From Pseudoalteromonas atlantica (GTDB lineage: Bacteria > Pseudomonadota > Gammaproteobacteria > Enterobacterales > Alteromonadaceae): a stretch of DNA of 64,000 nt. The stretch spans positions 1 through 64,000 of the forward strand of contig BJUT01000005.1 in NCBI GenBank assembly GCA_007988745.1. The letters are read 5' to 3'. The notes beneath the pieces are model-generated. The model was not told where the DNA came from. It did no database searches and saw only the letters and a program-made list of their open reading frames with translations. The position numbers and the translations under genes are program-made. Shown piece after piece: positions 42,243 through 51,451 of this stretch. How positions within the stretch are numbered: position 1 is the stretch's first letter; the number at the start of each line of letters is the position of its first letter.

Positions 42243-44903
42243 TTATGGATTCGCGATAATCACGTTATCTATGCGGTATAATGCGCCGTTGCCCATATCC
42301 CACGTAGGAAATACCATGAGCACGTTTATAGCGCTAATATCTAAGCCCGCATCAAATAGTTCCTGAATAGGGAAGGTGTATGTTTGCCATTCGCCTGTAA
42401 CAGGTGTTTGCCCTTCATTGCTTTGCGTTAATGCCAGCTCTACTGCGCTTGAAGCGCCAATTGATTCAATTTTAAATAACCATTGTGCATCCACGTTTGA
42501 AGGTGCTGTTATTACTTTTAAATCAAACTGTACAACGCCATTTTCTAACAGGGCTGATGCATCAAACGATACGTCTTCATCGGCTAAGAAGCCTATTACA
42601 GTAGGTGTTGCACCAATGCTAAACTGAGCCACTGCGCCGTGCTGATCATCGTCGGTTTCTGTAGTAGGTGTTGAACCACCACAGCAATCCCATATGCTCC
42701 ACTGATCGGCGACTGTATCTGTAAATACGTTTAGCTCACCAGAGGCAACGGGCGCTGCATTAGGGTTGTAAATTTTAACGTTATCTACACGGTAAACCGC
42801 GCCTTCACCTGCGCCCCATGCCGGAAAAATCATAAGTACATCAATTGCACTTACATCAAGGCCTGCACCTGCGAGATCTGATAACTTAAATGTATAAGTT
42901 TGCCACTCGCCAGTCACTGGCGCTACACCTTCAACACTTTGCGTTAGTTCAAGTTCTGCAAATGAAGTTGCACCATTTGCCTCTACTTTAAATAACCACG
43001 CAGTTGACGGGTCGCTTGGGGTTGACGTTACTTTTAAGTCAAACTGTATAACGCCTTCATCTAAAATGCTGCTTGCATCAAATGACTCACCTGCACCACC
43101 TACTTCAGTACGGCTGTTAAAGCCCATTACTGTAGGCTCTGCACCAATACTAAATTCAGCGGTTACACCGTGCGCTTCATCATCTACCACTTCGATAGGT
43201 GTTGAGCCACCACAACAATCCCACATTGGCCATGCTAGGTTTTGCTCATCTTCAAAAATAGTTAGCTCTGGTGATGCGCCTAGGTTGTCTTGTGTAATTT
43301 CAACGTCGTCAATTAAAAAGGTTGCGCCTTCGCCCGTGCCCCACTCAGGAAATACCATAAGTACGTCAATTGCGCTGATATCTAAATCTAAGTCAGCAAG
43401 GTCAGAAAGTAAAAACGTATAGGTTTGCCACTGACCTACTACAGGTGCTTGGCCTTCAACGCTACTTGTAAGCGGCATATCAGCATCGGTTGAGGCTTCT
43501 GTGCTTTCAAGTTTTACAAACCAAGGTGTGTCTGGCACGCTTGGTGCGCTGGTTACTTTCATTTTAAAGCGTACGTAGCCTTCTTCTAGCATAGGTGAAG
43601 CATCAAAAGGCGTTGCAGCGCCGTTTTCATCAGTAATAAACGCATCGCGGCTAATAAAACCAACCACTGTAGGCTCGCTACCTATTGTAAATTCAACAAC
43701 GTCGCCTTGCTCTTCATCACTTACAATTGCAGGTGTAGAGCCACCACAACAATCCCATGCTGGCCAGTTAGGGTTAAAGCTGTCGCCAAAAATAGTTAAC
43801 GGTGTAGCAATACCTGTAGATGGCGGGCTAGGAATAGGCGCTTCGCCCTCTAGCAGGGCATCGTCTAGGCTATCGTAACCTGGGCGAATAGTTTCACACC
43901 CTTTGCCGGTATCTGGGTTTGATGCACATTGATAAACACGTACGTAGTCAATTGCAAATGTTTGGCCGTTTTCAAATGCGCTGGCATCTACGCCTAACTC
44001 ATTTACGTTTTCAGGCCAGTCGCCGCCTACTGCTAAATTTAACAGTAAGTGAAAGTCTTTATCGTAAGGAGCGCTATCCCAATGAGTTTCTAGCTCGCCA
44101 GAACCTTGTTCAAAATACTCTGCAAACCAACCGCGATGTTTCAAACCTGCTGCTTCGCCTTTGGAGTTATATAATACTTCTGATTGGCGCTGTGTGGCAT
44201 ATAGGTAGCCATCAACGTACCAGCGTATTTCACCTTCTTGCCACTCTACTGCGTAAGTATGAAAGTCATCTGCTGGGTTGCTATCTTCAGGAAATTTGTA
44301 CTCTTGGCCTGTGTAGCTGTTATCTGGCCATGCACGGCCGTAATGCAATGTGCCATGAATGCTTGATTCAATACCGCCATCTTCGTCAGCGGTTTTTAGG
44401 TTTACTGATTCTAAAACATCAATTTCGCCTGAGCGTGGCCATGTACCGTATTCTTCATCGGTTGGTAGCATCCAAAACGCAGGCCAGCTGCCTTGCCCCG
44501 AAGGGAGCTTTGCACGTACTTCAAAGCGGCCATAAGTAAAGTCAGCATTGTAACGGGTATTTAAACGCGCAGAAGTGTAGGGCTTTTCAGCGCCTTCTGT
44601 CGCGGGTAGGGCAACAATGTTTAACACACCGTCTTGTATAAAGGCGTTTTCTTCGTTATCGGTGTAACATTGTTTTTCGTTGTTACCACCGCCATCGCAG
44701 TTTAATTCAAAGTTCCACTTATTAGTATCAATGGCAGAGCCGTCAAACTCGTCGCTCCATACTAGTTGCCAATCTGAAACTGGCTCAGAAGCGTCGATAT
44801 TTTCAAAATTAGATGTTGTGGCTGAGTCGCCACCACAGCCAGCTAAAGACGCTAACGAAATAGCAGCCAGTAAGCGAGCAATGTGTGTTTTTTCAATGTT
44901 CAT
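42243..44903 (-). CDS. GH16 beta-glucanase (laminarinase-like) lipoprotein with three tandem C-terminal modules
   Basis: 886 residues. A lipobox (LASLAGC, Cys23) predicts an outer-membrane-anchored lipoprotein. The GH16 domain spans about residues 40-335, with catalytic motif GEIDVLES (nucleophile E160, acid/base E165) and W-P-A-F-W-M-L substrate strand, and closes with IDYVRVYQC. Three repeats of about 165 residues follow (around 365-540, 545-715 and 725-886). Each opens W-x-x-W-D-C-C-G-G-S-T-P and contains P-T-V-x-G-F and V-T/V-G-E/Q-W-Q-T-Y-T-F blocks, a carbohydrate-binding-module-like beta pattern. GH16 enzymes with this motif cut beta-1,3 or mixed-linkage glucans such as laminarin. It is the first gene of the operon with the receptor. 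Confidence 0.88.
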   Translation of the reverse strand: MNIEKTHIARLLAAISLASLAGCGGDSATTSNFENIDASEPVSDWQLVWSDEFDGSAIDTNKWNFELNCDGGGNNEKQCYTDNEENAFIQDGVLNIVALPATEGAEKPYTSARLNTRYNADFTYGRFEVRAKLPSGQGSWPAFWMLPTDEEYGTWPRSGEIDVLESVNLKTADEDGGIESSIHGTLHYGRAWPDNSYTGQEYKFPEDSNPADDFHTYAVEWQEGEIRWYVDGYLYATQRQSEVLYNSKGEAAGLKHRGWFAEYFEQGSGELETHWDSAPYDKDFHLLLNLAVGGDWPENVNELGVDASAFENGQTFAIDYVRVYQCASNPDTGKGCETIRPGYDSLDDALLEGEAPIPSPPSTGIATPLTIFGDSFNPNWPAWDCCGGSTPAIVSDEEQGDVVEFTIGSEPTVVGFISRDAFITDENGAATPFDASPMLEEGYVRFKMKVTSAPSVPDTPWFVKLESTEASTDADMPLTSSVEGQAPVVGQWQTYTFLLSDLADLDLDISAIDVLMVFPEWGTGEGATFLIDDVEITQDNLGASPELTIFEDEQNLAWPMWDCCGGSTPIEVVDDEAHGVTAEFSIGAEPTVMGFNSRTEVGGAGESFDASSILDEGVIQFDLKVTSTPSDPSTAWLFKVEANGATSFAELELTQSVEGVAPVTGEWQTYTFKLSDLAGAGLDVSAIDVLMIFPAWGAGEGAVYRVDNVKIYNPNAAPVASGELNVFTDTVADQWSIWDCCGGSTPTTETDDDQHGAVAQFSIGATPTVIGFLADEDVSFDASALLENGVVQFDLKVITAPSNVDAQWLFKIESIGASSAVELALTQSNEGQTPVTGEWQTYTFPIQELFDAGLDISAINVLMVFPTWDMGNGALYRIDNVIIANP

Positions 44904-44976
44904 AGCTGAACCCCGGTTTCACAGATTGTTGTCAGAATGTGTGTTTAAACTTATTAAAAAGAACCATATTTATTTT

Positions 44977-44990
44977 TGTAAGCGCTTACA
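44977..44990. promoter_or_regulatory. Operator palindrome 1 of the laminarin locus
   Basis: TGTAAGCGCTTACA, a perfect 14-bp palindrome with central CG (LacI-family style), 74 bases upstream of the GH16 start. Confidence 0.75.
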
Positions 44991-45005
44991 TTTATCGTGT
45001 GTTTT

Positions 45006-45019
45006 TGTAAGCGCTTACA
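45006..45019. promoter_or_regulatory. Operator palindrome 2 of the laminarin locus
   Basis: A second identical TGTAAGCGCTTACA, 29 bases centre to centre from the first. No LacI gene is adjacent, so the regulator is encoded elsewhere. Confidence 0.75.
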
Positions 45020-45499
45020 AATAATATTGCGCACTACGTAAATGGTCAACATATTTGTGTGTTTTATTTACATTTAGTTTACGGTAAGACCAGTTTACCA
45101 ATTGGAGTTATTAACTAAATCGCTAATAAATTTAACAGCTTACATTATTTGAAATGTTGCATTTTTAATACATCTATTAATATTTTACTTAAGCGGTAAA
45201 TATTAAAGTGACCTACAGCAATTACATTTAGCGCTAATTGCGATGATTTACCCGTATTAGGCTAACTATATGGCGTGTAATTTTGCTTTTTTACAAAAAA
45301 CGAAAGTTAAAAAAAGTGAAAGTGGTATAGCATTCAATAGGTTAGTAAACCCTTTAAAGTGTTTAGCTTGTTAAGATTAAATTTTAGGGGGGGGAAGGCT
45401 TTGGCGGGGTTTAATAAGGTAAATGTGTAAATTTAATACGCATTTACCCCTTAATTTATTGTTTATTTAAATAGTATTGTAGCCACTTGAAACGGCAGC
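45020..45499. other. Intergenic region upstream of the laminarin operon
   Basis: About 480 AT-rich bases without a gene. It contains a run of eight G at about 45388-45395, unusual for this AT-rich region, and a weak 11-bp stem (45418-45428 with 45438-45448, one mismatch) that may end the ynj-like operon on the minus strand. Confidence 0.4.
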
Positions 45500-46309
45500 T
45501 TATTTACGTTTAAACGGCATAATTAGCAAACCCCACAGCGAGGCGTTTTGCTGCGGGTTAGGGTATTCTTTTAAGCCTATATCTATGTCGTTATCGGCTT
45601 TTTGCGCTTCATTTTTGTAACTACCAAACAGTTTATCCCACCAAATAACGCTGAATCCATAGTTTGAATTGGTTTCGCTCACGCGTTGGCTATGATGAAT
45701 ACGATGCAGTATTTGGGTCATTAATATGAGCCGAAGTGGTTTTTCTATGGCATTGGGTAAACGTATATTGGCGTGGTTAAACAGCGCTAATCCGTTAAGT
45801 GCTATTTCAAATATTAATACTGCAATAGCAGGTACTCCTAAAGCGGTAACGGCAATCAATTTTATAACAATACTGAGCACAATTTCGATAGGGTGAAAAC
45901 GCAAACCTGTGCTGGTATCTACATGGGCATCGGCGTGGTGCACACGGTGCAAACGCCACAAAATAGGCACTTGATGAAAAAGCCGGTGCTGCCAATAAAT
46001 AACTATATCTAGCAGTAATATGCTTAAAATAATAGCAACACTACTTGGTGTGGCTATTTGATTAAATAAACCGATACCCTGCTCTTGGTTATAAAGCGCT
46101 ACGGCAGTTAAGCCTATTGGTACACTTAAGCGAGCAATTACAGATGCCGCAAACACCAGTCCAAAATTGGCCAACCACCGGGTGGTACTTTTTATCGGCG
46201 ATTTGCGTGCGGGCATACGCGATTCTAGTAGCATCATAATAACCAAAATGCTAAAAAAGAACCCTAATCGCCACCAAATTTCATTACTCATTGGCTTGTT
46301 TAACCTCAT
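45500..46309 (-). CDS. Sterol desaturase / fatty acid hydroxylase family membrane protein
   Basis: 269 residues with four or five hydrophobic segments and the eight-histidine di-iron motifs: HRLFH, HRVHHADAHVD, and HRIHHSQ near residue 205, plus H in FNHANIRLPN. The family hydroxylates or desaturates lipids and similar substrates at the membrane. The open frame overlaps the CDP-alcohol phosphotransferase gene by 26 bases; a later ATG (MSNEIWW, 46291) would reduce this to 8 and may be the start. It is the last gene of the long operon from 55988, so its substrate may be a lipid made or modified by that gene set. Confidence 0.8.
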   Translation of the reverse strand: MRLNKPMSNEIWWRLGFFFSILVIMMLLESRMPARKSPIKSTTRWLANFGLVFAASVIARLSVPIGLTAVALYNQEQGIGLFNQIATPSSVAIILSILLLDIVIYWQHRLFHQVPILWRLHRVHHADAHVDTSTGLRFHPIEIVLSIVIKLIAVTALGVPAIAVLIFEIALNGLALFNHANIRLPNAIEKPLRLILMTQILHRIHHSQRVSETNSNYGFSVIWWDKLFGSYKNEAQKADNDIDIGLKEYPNPQQNASLWGLLIMPFKRK

Positions 46310-46928
46310 CAGCTTCTTGGAGTTTTAACGTGTTATAACCACCATGTATACGTGTAAAAATAGTAATAGCGCACGCAGTGGCAAAAATACTCGCCATTAG
46401 GGCAAAGTGCTGCGGCCAAATACAAAAGGCAATAAACAGCGCGATGGTTTCTGTGCCTTCGGTTAAACCATTTAAATAGTAAAAACTTTTGTATTTAAAC
46501 TGGGGTTTTTCGAGCTTAAATTTTTCGGCGGCTATGGCAAAGGCTAAAAAGCTTGAGCCAGTGCCTATAAAGGTGGCCAGTAATATGCTACCTGCAATGG
46601 CGTTTTGCTCGGGGTTTGCCAAAATAAAGCCAAGCGGAATTGCCGCATAAAATAAAAAGTCGAGGGTAATATCTAAAAAGCCGCCAGCGCTTGAACTTAA
46701 ATTTGCATGGCGTGCTAATGCGCCATCTAGCCCATCTAAAATACGATTTAAAGCAATAGCCGTTAACGCTGCGTACCACATTTCATACGCAATTAATGGC
46801 ACAGCTAATAGGCCTATTAAAAAGCCTGCCACAGTAAGTTGGTCGGGCGTTATAACGCGTTTGTGCATTAACGCTACAACAGGGGTTAACAGTGGCTTTA
46901 TTACTGGGGTGATGTATTTGTCTAACAT
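46284..46928 (-). CDS. ynjF: CDP-alcohol phosphatidyltransferase family protein (YnjF-like)
   Basis: 214 residues, about six transmembrane segments. The full catalytic signature D-x2-D-G-x2-A-R-x8-G-x3-D-x3-D is present: DGLDGALARHANLSSSAGGF, then LDITLD. It transfers a phospho-alcohol from a CDP-alcohol such as CDP-diacylglycerol to an acceptor alcohol at the inner membrane. Length and position after an YnjD-like ATPase match E. coli YnjF, whose substrate is unknown. AAGG lies eight bases before the ATG. The gap to the ATPase gene is 27 bases. Confidence 0.8.
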   Translation of the reverse strand: MLDKYITPVIKPLLTPVVALMHKRVITPDQLTVAGFLIGLLAVPLIAYEMWYAALTAIALNRILDGLDGALARHANLSSSAGGFLDITLDFLFYAAIPLGFILANPEQNAIAGSILLATFIGTGSSFLAFAIAAEKFKLEKPQFKYKSFYYLNGLTEGTETIALFIAFCIWPQHFALMASIFATACAITIFTRIHGGYNTLKLQEADEVKQANE

Positions 46929-46955
46929 GCTTGGTGCCTTGTGCTTTTTGTGCGT

Positions 46956-47594
46956 TTACTTGGCTAAATTTAAGGTGATCAGTTTGCCGTTTGCAGCCTC
47001 TGCATCGCTATGATCGTGAGTTACCATAATAGCGGGCAATTTATGCTCGCGTATTTGGCTAAATACCAGCTCGCGCGTATCTACTCTTAATTGGGTGTCG
47101 AGCTTGCTAAAGGGCTCATCAAGTAAAATGGCTTTTGGCTCGCTTAATAGCATACGCAGTAAAGCAACGCGGGCTTGTTGCCCACCAGAGAGGTTGTCGG
47201 GGTGGCGATTAGCCATGCCTTTTAATCCAATTTGTTCAAGGGCGTGCTCTATTTTTTCAAGGCGCTGTTTTTTATTGCCTTTAGGCATAGCAAAGGCAAT
47301 GTTACCGCTTACCGATAAATGCGAAAATAATAACGCATCTTGATAAAGCACGCCTATGTGGCGTAAATATGCGGGTAAGTTATCAATATTTTCGCCGTTA
47401 AGCCACACTTCGCCATTTGCGCTAAAACCACTGGGTAATGTGCCGGTAAGCCAATTTAATAAACTTGATTTACCACTGCCTGATGGCCCCATAACAGTGA
47501 GTATTTCGCCGCCTTTTACCTGCTCGTTTAAGCTAAGTAATTGTTGGTTTTGACGATAAAGCTCACAATTTTTAATCTCTAAAGATGACTGCAT
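46956..47594 (-). CDS. ynjD: ABC transporter ATP-binding protein (YnjD-like)
   Basis: 212 residues: Walker A GPSGSGKSSLLNWLTG, Q-loop GVLYQDALLFSHL, signature LSGGQQARVALLR, Walker B AILLDEPFSKLD and switch His in MVTHDHSDAE. It is a short single-domain ATPase without a C-terminal regulatory domain, like E. coli YnjD (217 residues). It energises the fused permease encoded just upstream. AAGG lies seven bases from the ATG, and the gap to the permease stop is 22 bases. Confidence 0.85.
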   Translation of the reverse strand: MQSSLEIKNCELYRQNQQLLSLNEQVKGGEILTVMGPSGSGKSSLLNWLTGTLPSGFSANGEVWLNGENIDNLPAYLRHIGVLYQDALLFSHLSVSGNIAFAMPKGNKKQRLEKIEHALEQIGLKGMANRHPDNLSGGQQARVALLRMLLSEPKAILLDEPFSKLDTQLRVDTRELVFSQIREHKLPAIMVTHDHSDAEAANGKLITLNLAK

Positions 47595-47616
47595 TAAAAA
47601 CCTTTTAATTTATGGG

Positions 47617-49371
47617 TTAGCGATGGGCGCTTTTAAAAAAGTACTTAGGTAACACCCACGCCAGTATAAAGCCAATGAGTGGCAATGCCATTTGCATAAT
47701 GGCATACACCGCACTGGTGCGCCTACTTGCGCCATTAGCAAGGGTAACCGCTTCGGTTGTTATGGTTGCTATGCGCCCGCCACCGGCTAAAAGTGTAGGT
47801 AAATATTGGCCAAAGCTAATGGCTAAACCAAGTGCCGCCGCAATTAAAATAGGAGCAAATAACTGGGGTAATTTCACTTGTAAAAATACTTTGCAGGGCG
47901 TTGCGCCAAGGCTTGCTGCTACATGAGCAAAGCGAGGGTCTAAGCGCCTATAACTGCTCGCAAGCGATAAAAACACATACGGGAGTACAAACAATAAATG
48001 GGTAAATACCACATTAAAAAACGCGGCCTGGTTATTTACTAGTTGTTGCAGCCACACTAGGCCAAATAAAAACGCAATACTTGGTACAAGCAGCGGTAAA
48101 TAAATAATTAAGCTGGTAAAGCGCGACATGGGTTTGGCACTTAATTGCTCTGACTCTAAGCACAAAAGCGTAATAATAATGGCAAATAACGTAGTAACTA
48201 ACCCTATAGCAAGGGTATTAAAAAGCGGGTTTTGCATTTGCATTAGCGCACTTTTAAAGTGAAGTAGCGTGAGCTGCTCGGGCAGTGCCGCCGGAAAACG
48301 CCAAAATCCGGCAACCGACCACATAATTAAGCCAATTAATGAAAGCAAAATAAAGCCAATTACAAATACTGTTAATACGGTTGTTATTTTTTGCCAATAA
48401 ACACCGCCATATTCTCGCTCGCCATTGGTGAGTAAATCACTAAATAATGCTTTTATCGCTTTTTCGCCGCCAAGCCAAAGAGCTAGTAAACCGCCAGTAA
48501 GGACAAGCTGTAATAGTGCCCCCGCAGAGGCTTTAATACGCAGGTTTAAATCTATATCGTTAAACCAGTGCATTATAGCGACAGCCAAGGTGGGTGGTGT
48601 ATTTGGCCCCAAAATAAGTGGCATTTCTACACTTGCACTGGCATAAGCCAATACTGCGAGAATAGGTAGACGCAATAATGGGTAAAGGCTTGGTAATATT
48701 ACTTTAAAAAAAGCCGTCATAGGGCAGTAGCCCAAGTTAAGCGCTACTTTATGTTGCTGGCGCAGCTTTTTGCCAAGCTCAGGTTGGGCAAGCACACCTA
48801 GCGCCATTAACAGTAAAAAAGGCAGCTCTTTAAGCGTTAAGCCTAAAATTATACTAATTCCAAACGCGTCATGCGGAAACATGCCGTTAGGCGCAAGTTC
48901 CCATCCACTAAACCAAGGCGATACTAAACGCGAGATCATTCCCGAAGGAGCAATTAAAAAACCAACCGCAATAGCCGCTGCCGCGTGGGGAATTACCAGT
49001 ATCGGGCTCAATAAACGCTGAATACGGTTAAGCCACGGGCTATTAAAAAATGCCGCTAAAATCATTAATGTAATGGTAAAGGCTAGTAAGGTACTTATTA
49101 ATCCGCTGCCAACACTTAGCATAACCATGTGTGTTAGGCCGGGTGTTTGCATGAGCATAGTAAAGCCATGTAGGCCAAGTGTTGTGTGCTCAAGTACCGG
49201 CGCATAACCAAAAGCGGGCAATAGCACACTAATTAAGCCGCCTATTACAGGTAAAATAAGCAATGCCAGTAAAAAGCGTGGGCTTAATGTAACTAATTTA
49301 CTAAACATATCGGCGCTTTTATGTGGTTTAAGCGTTGGGCTTGCTGCTAACTTATTTGAAACAACACTCAT
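47617..49371 (-). CDS. ynjC: Fused ABC transporter permease (YnjC-like)
   Basis: 584 residues from the ATG at 49371, which overlaps the upstream stop as ATGA and has GGAG eight bases before; a longer open frame to 49398 is less likely. Two binding-protein-dependent permease halves (about 25-300 and 310-580) with around twelve transmembrane segments. Each half has an EAA-like loop (LGYCPMTAFFKVILPSLYPLL in the first, SLGATPCKVFLQVKLPQLF in the second). Fused permeases of this kind occur in thiamine- and iron-type importers and in E. coli YnjC. The substrate is unknown. Confidence 0.82.
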   Translation of the reverse strand: MSVVSNKLAASPTLKPHKSADMFSKLVTLSPRFLLALLILPVIGGLISVLLPAFGYAPVLEHTTLGLHGFTMLMQTPGLTHMVMLSVGSGLISTLLAFTITLMILAAFFNSPWLNRIQRLLSPILVIPHAAAAIAVGFLIAPSGMISRLVSPWFSGWELAPNGMFPHDAFGISIILGLTLKELPFLLLMALGVLAQPELGKKLRQQHKVALNLGYCPMTAFFKVILPSLYPLLRLPILAVLAYASASVEMPLILGPNTPPTLAVAIMHWFNDIDLNLRIKASAGALLQLVLTGGLLALWLGGEKAIKALFSDLLTNGEREYGGVYWQKITTVLTVFVIGFILLSLIGLIMWSVAGFWRFPAALPEQLTLLHFKSALMQMQNPLFNTLAIGLVTTLFAIIITLLCLESEQLSAKPMSRFTSLIIYLPLLVPSIAFLFGLVWLQQLVNNQAAFFNVVFTHLLFVLPYVFLSLASSYRRLDPRFAHVAASLGATPCKVFLQVKLPQLFAPILIAAALGLAISFGQYLPTLLAGGGRIATITTEAVTLANGASRRTSAVYAIMQMALPLIGFILAWVLPKYFFKSAHR

Positions 49372-50645
49372 TGGCTTACTCCAAAACGTGTTTGCCAACC
49401 TTGCAAAATAGCATTTACCCAGCTTGGGTGTGGCTCACTTAGCGTGCGTTTAATACTATTTAAAGGCAGGGCACTTGGATGCGGTTGCGTTGTTTTAAAT
49501 AAAGCTTGTTGCTGTGGAGCTAGCGTTGATTGAATAAGTACGCTTTTATCGCCCCATATAGACGCTTTTTGTTTTTGAGCTTGCGCCTCTGGACTTAATA
49601 AAAAATTAGCCACTAACTGCGCACTTTGTGCATGGCTTGCATTATAAGGTATGGCTACAAAGTGGGTGTTACTTAAACTGCCATCTTGCATGGCATAACT
49701 GCGAATGCTTTTTGGTAAATCATAGCGTTTAACGGCGGCGGGTACTTCGGGTGCTGAAAACGTAAACGCTATGCTTAGCTCTGTGTCGCCTACTAAACGG
49801 CGCATTTGTGCGCCACTTTGCATAAAGTGTTTACCGCCGCGCCAAAGTGTTGGGTGCAGTTTATTTAAAAAGTCCCATAATGGGTTTAATACTTGGGCTG
49901 TGTTTTGTGCAGTAGCTGGTTGATTTAACTGTGCTTTAAGTGTGTCATCACTTTGTTGATGTAGCATAACAAGCGCGTATTTTAAAAAACTCATGCCTAA
50001 AAAGTCAGGCGGCTTTGGGTAGCTAAAGCGCCCTGGATTTTGTGCGCTCCAGCTAAGTAATTGGTTTAGGGTTGTTGGTAGTGTGTTATTTACAGTGCCG
50101 TCAATTGCTAAACTGTCGTAGTAAAAGGTGAGCGATGCTTGGCCCCAAGGAGCTTCCATCCCGTTGGTGGGAATTCCAAAATCAAAATTAACAGCAGGGT
50201 TATTACTAGGGTCGGTGTAGCTAAAATTAGGCAGCTTATTAGCCCATTGTTTAAGTAATAATGAGTGCTCGCTCATGGTGGCAAAGTTAGCACCGTTTAT
50301 CCAAATTAAATCTACGCTGCCTTTATCGTTATTGTTTGCTGATTTTTCGGCAAGTACGCGGCTAACGGCTTCGCTGGTATCACTGAGTTTTACATGTACT
50401 AAGTTAATGTTGTATTTGGCTTTTACTTGCTGCGCAGCCCATTGAATATATGCATTTATTTGCGCATCGCCGCCCCACGCATAAAAATATACGCTTTGGT
50501 CTCTACCTAAGCTTTCTATTTGTTGCCAACGGCTTTGTAGTTGTGTACTTGCTAGGCTTTTAAAGCTAATAACAAGGCAAATGCAAAACGCGACACAGCA
50601 AAAGCTGTATCGCGATAATGTTTGCCAACATTTATTGGCGAGCAT
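49368..50645 (-). CDS. ynjB: ABC transporter substrate-binding protein (YnjB-like)
   Basis: 425 residues. A Cys-rich N-terminal leader (SRYSFCCVAFCICLVISFKSLAS) gives export to the periplasm. The mature part is a type 2 binding protein: VYFYAWGGDAQINAYIQWAA, DLIWINGANFATM, WGQASLTFYYDS and a solvent-side GDTELSIAF. This is the YnjB pattern, distantly related to thiamine and iron binders. The start overlaps the DUF547 stop by 14 bases. The ligand is not known for this family, so the cluster offers a chance to assign one. Confidence 0.8.
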   Translation of the reverse strand: MLANKCWQTLSRYSFCCVAFCICLVISFKSLASTQLQSRWQQIESLGRDQSVYFYAWGGDAQINAYIQWAAQQVKAKYNINLVHVKLSDTSEAVSRVLAEKSANNNDKGSVDLIWINGANFATMSEHSLLLKQWANKLPNFSYTDPSNNPAVNFDFGIPTNGMEAPWGQASLTFYYDSLAIDGTVNNTLPTTLNQLLSWSAQNPGRFSYPKPPDFLGMSFLKYALVMLHQQSDDTLKAQLNQPATAQNTAQVLNPLWDFLNKLHPTLWRGGKHFMQSGAQMRRLVGDTELSIAFTFSAPEVPAAVKRYDLPKSIRSYAMQDGSLSNTHFVAIPYNASHAQSAQLVANFLLSPEAQAQKQKASIWGDKSVLIQSTLAPQQQALFKTTQPHPSALPLNSIKRTLSEPHPSWVNAILQGWQTRFGVSQ

Positions 50646-51450
50646 TTAAATCCCAGTTGTAGTCTAAAAACTTAACTTTCATGTTGTTATTTTTAAGCGC
50701 TTTTTGCTGAGCGGGTACCAGTTTTAGTGCTTTAGGGTATTGCAAAAAAAACTGCTGCAGCGTGTTGGCGCCTTTAAAACCTTGTTCAAAGTCATCACCG
50801 TACCACTTAAATATTGAAGATACACTTAGCGTGTTACCTTGCACTATATTACGAGTCATGTCTGATAAAAAGCGGACTGTTTGCGCTTGTAATTGTGCTT
50901 CTAATGTATCAGCAGTATACGCTTCTTCACGAAGTGCAGGGCAACCAATACTCGCGCAATTTACAGCAAAGTGAATACGTGGATCGTTGTATTTACCACT
51001 GCCACGTATTAAACCATGCTCTATATCATCAAGGCTGCGCGTTTTACCAAGTAATGGCACAAACTCTTTGCTCCATGGTGAGCTAAAAAAGCTGCCTAAA
51101 TCTTTAATTGATTTAAGGTTTGGGTATTTTGTTAATATTAGCTCAACAGTAAAGGCGTTATATGCGTTGATTAAAAACGCCAGCTGCTTTGGTTTTTCCC
51201 ATGTATCAAACTCGTTTTGCGTAACAGCCGATAGCGAATCTAAATAGCTTTTAAGCTCGCTGTGCTTAGCTTTTATTGCTGCGTAATCAACCTCTGTGCT
51301 GTAGCCATGATTAATAGCTACAACATGGTTGTTTAATAATGCGTTCCAGCCCTCGTGCATATTTTGAGCTTGGGCCGAAAATGACGTTGCAAACGATGTT
51401 GCAAGCAAAGCAGACCCTAACAATAGCGCTTTTAAAGGTGTTTTAAACAT
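50632..51450 (-). CDS. DUF547 periplasmic protein
   Basis: 272 residues from the ATG at 51450, one base after the upstream stop, with AGAGG before it; a frame start at 51483 has no ribosome site. Signal peptide (LLLGSALLATSFATSFSAQAQ), then a full DUF547 domain: VDYAAI, LAFLINAYNAFTVELIL, NDPRIHFAVNCASIGCPALR and AYTADTLEAQL. The conserved N-C-A-S-x-G-C-P pair of cysteines suggests a catalytic or redox role (a thiol-protease-like fold is sometimes proposed), but function is unknown. It is translationally coupled to both neighbours. Confidence 0.85.
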   Translation of the reverse strand: MFKTPLKALLLGSALLATSFATSFSAQAQNMHEGWNALLNNHVVAINHGYSTEVDYAAIKAKHSELKSYLDSLSAVTQNEFDTWEKPKQLAFLINAYNAFTVELILTKYPNLKSIKDLGSFFSSPWSKEFVPLLGKTRSLDDIEHGLIRGSGKYNDPRIHFAVNCASIGCPALREEAYTADTLEAQLQAQTVRFLSDMTRNIVQGNTLSVSSIFKWYGDDFEQGFKGANTLQQFFLQYPKALKLVPAQQKALKNNNMKVKFLDYNWDLNARQ

Positions 51451-51451
51451 A

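Noticed and set aside
43919-44539. 206-codon plus-strand frame opposite the GH16 gene
   Set aside because: It is antisense to the conserved GH16 domain, with His/Leu/Arg-rich composition and no family features.
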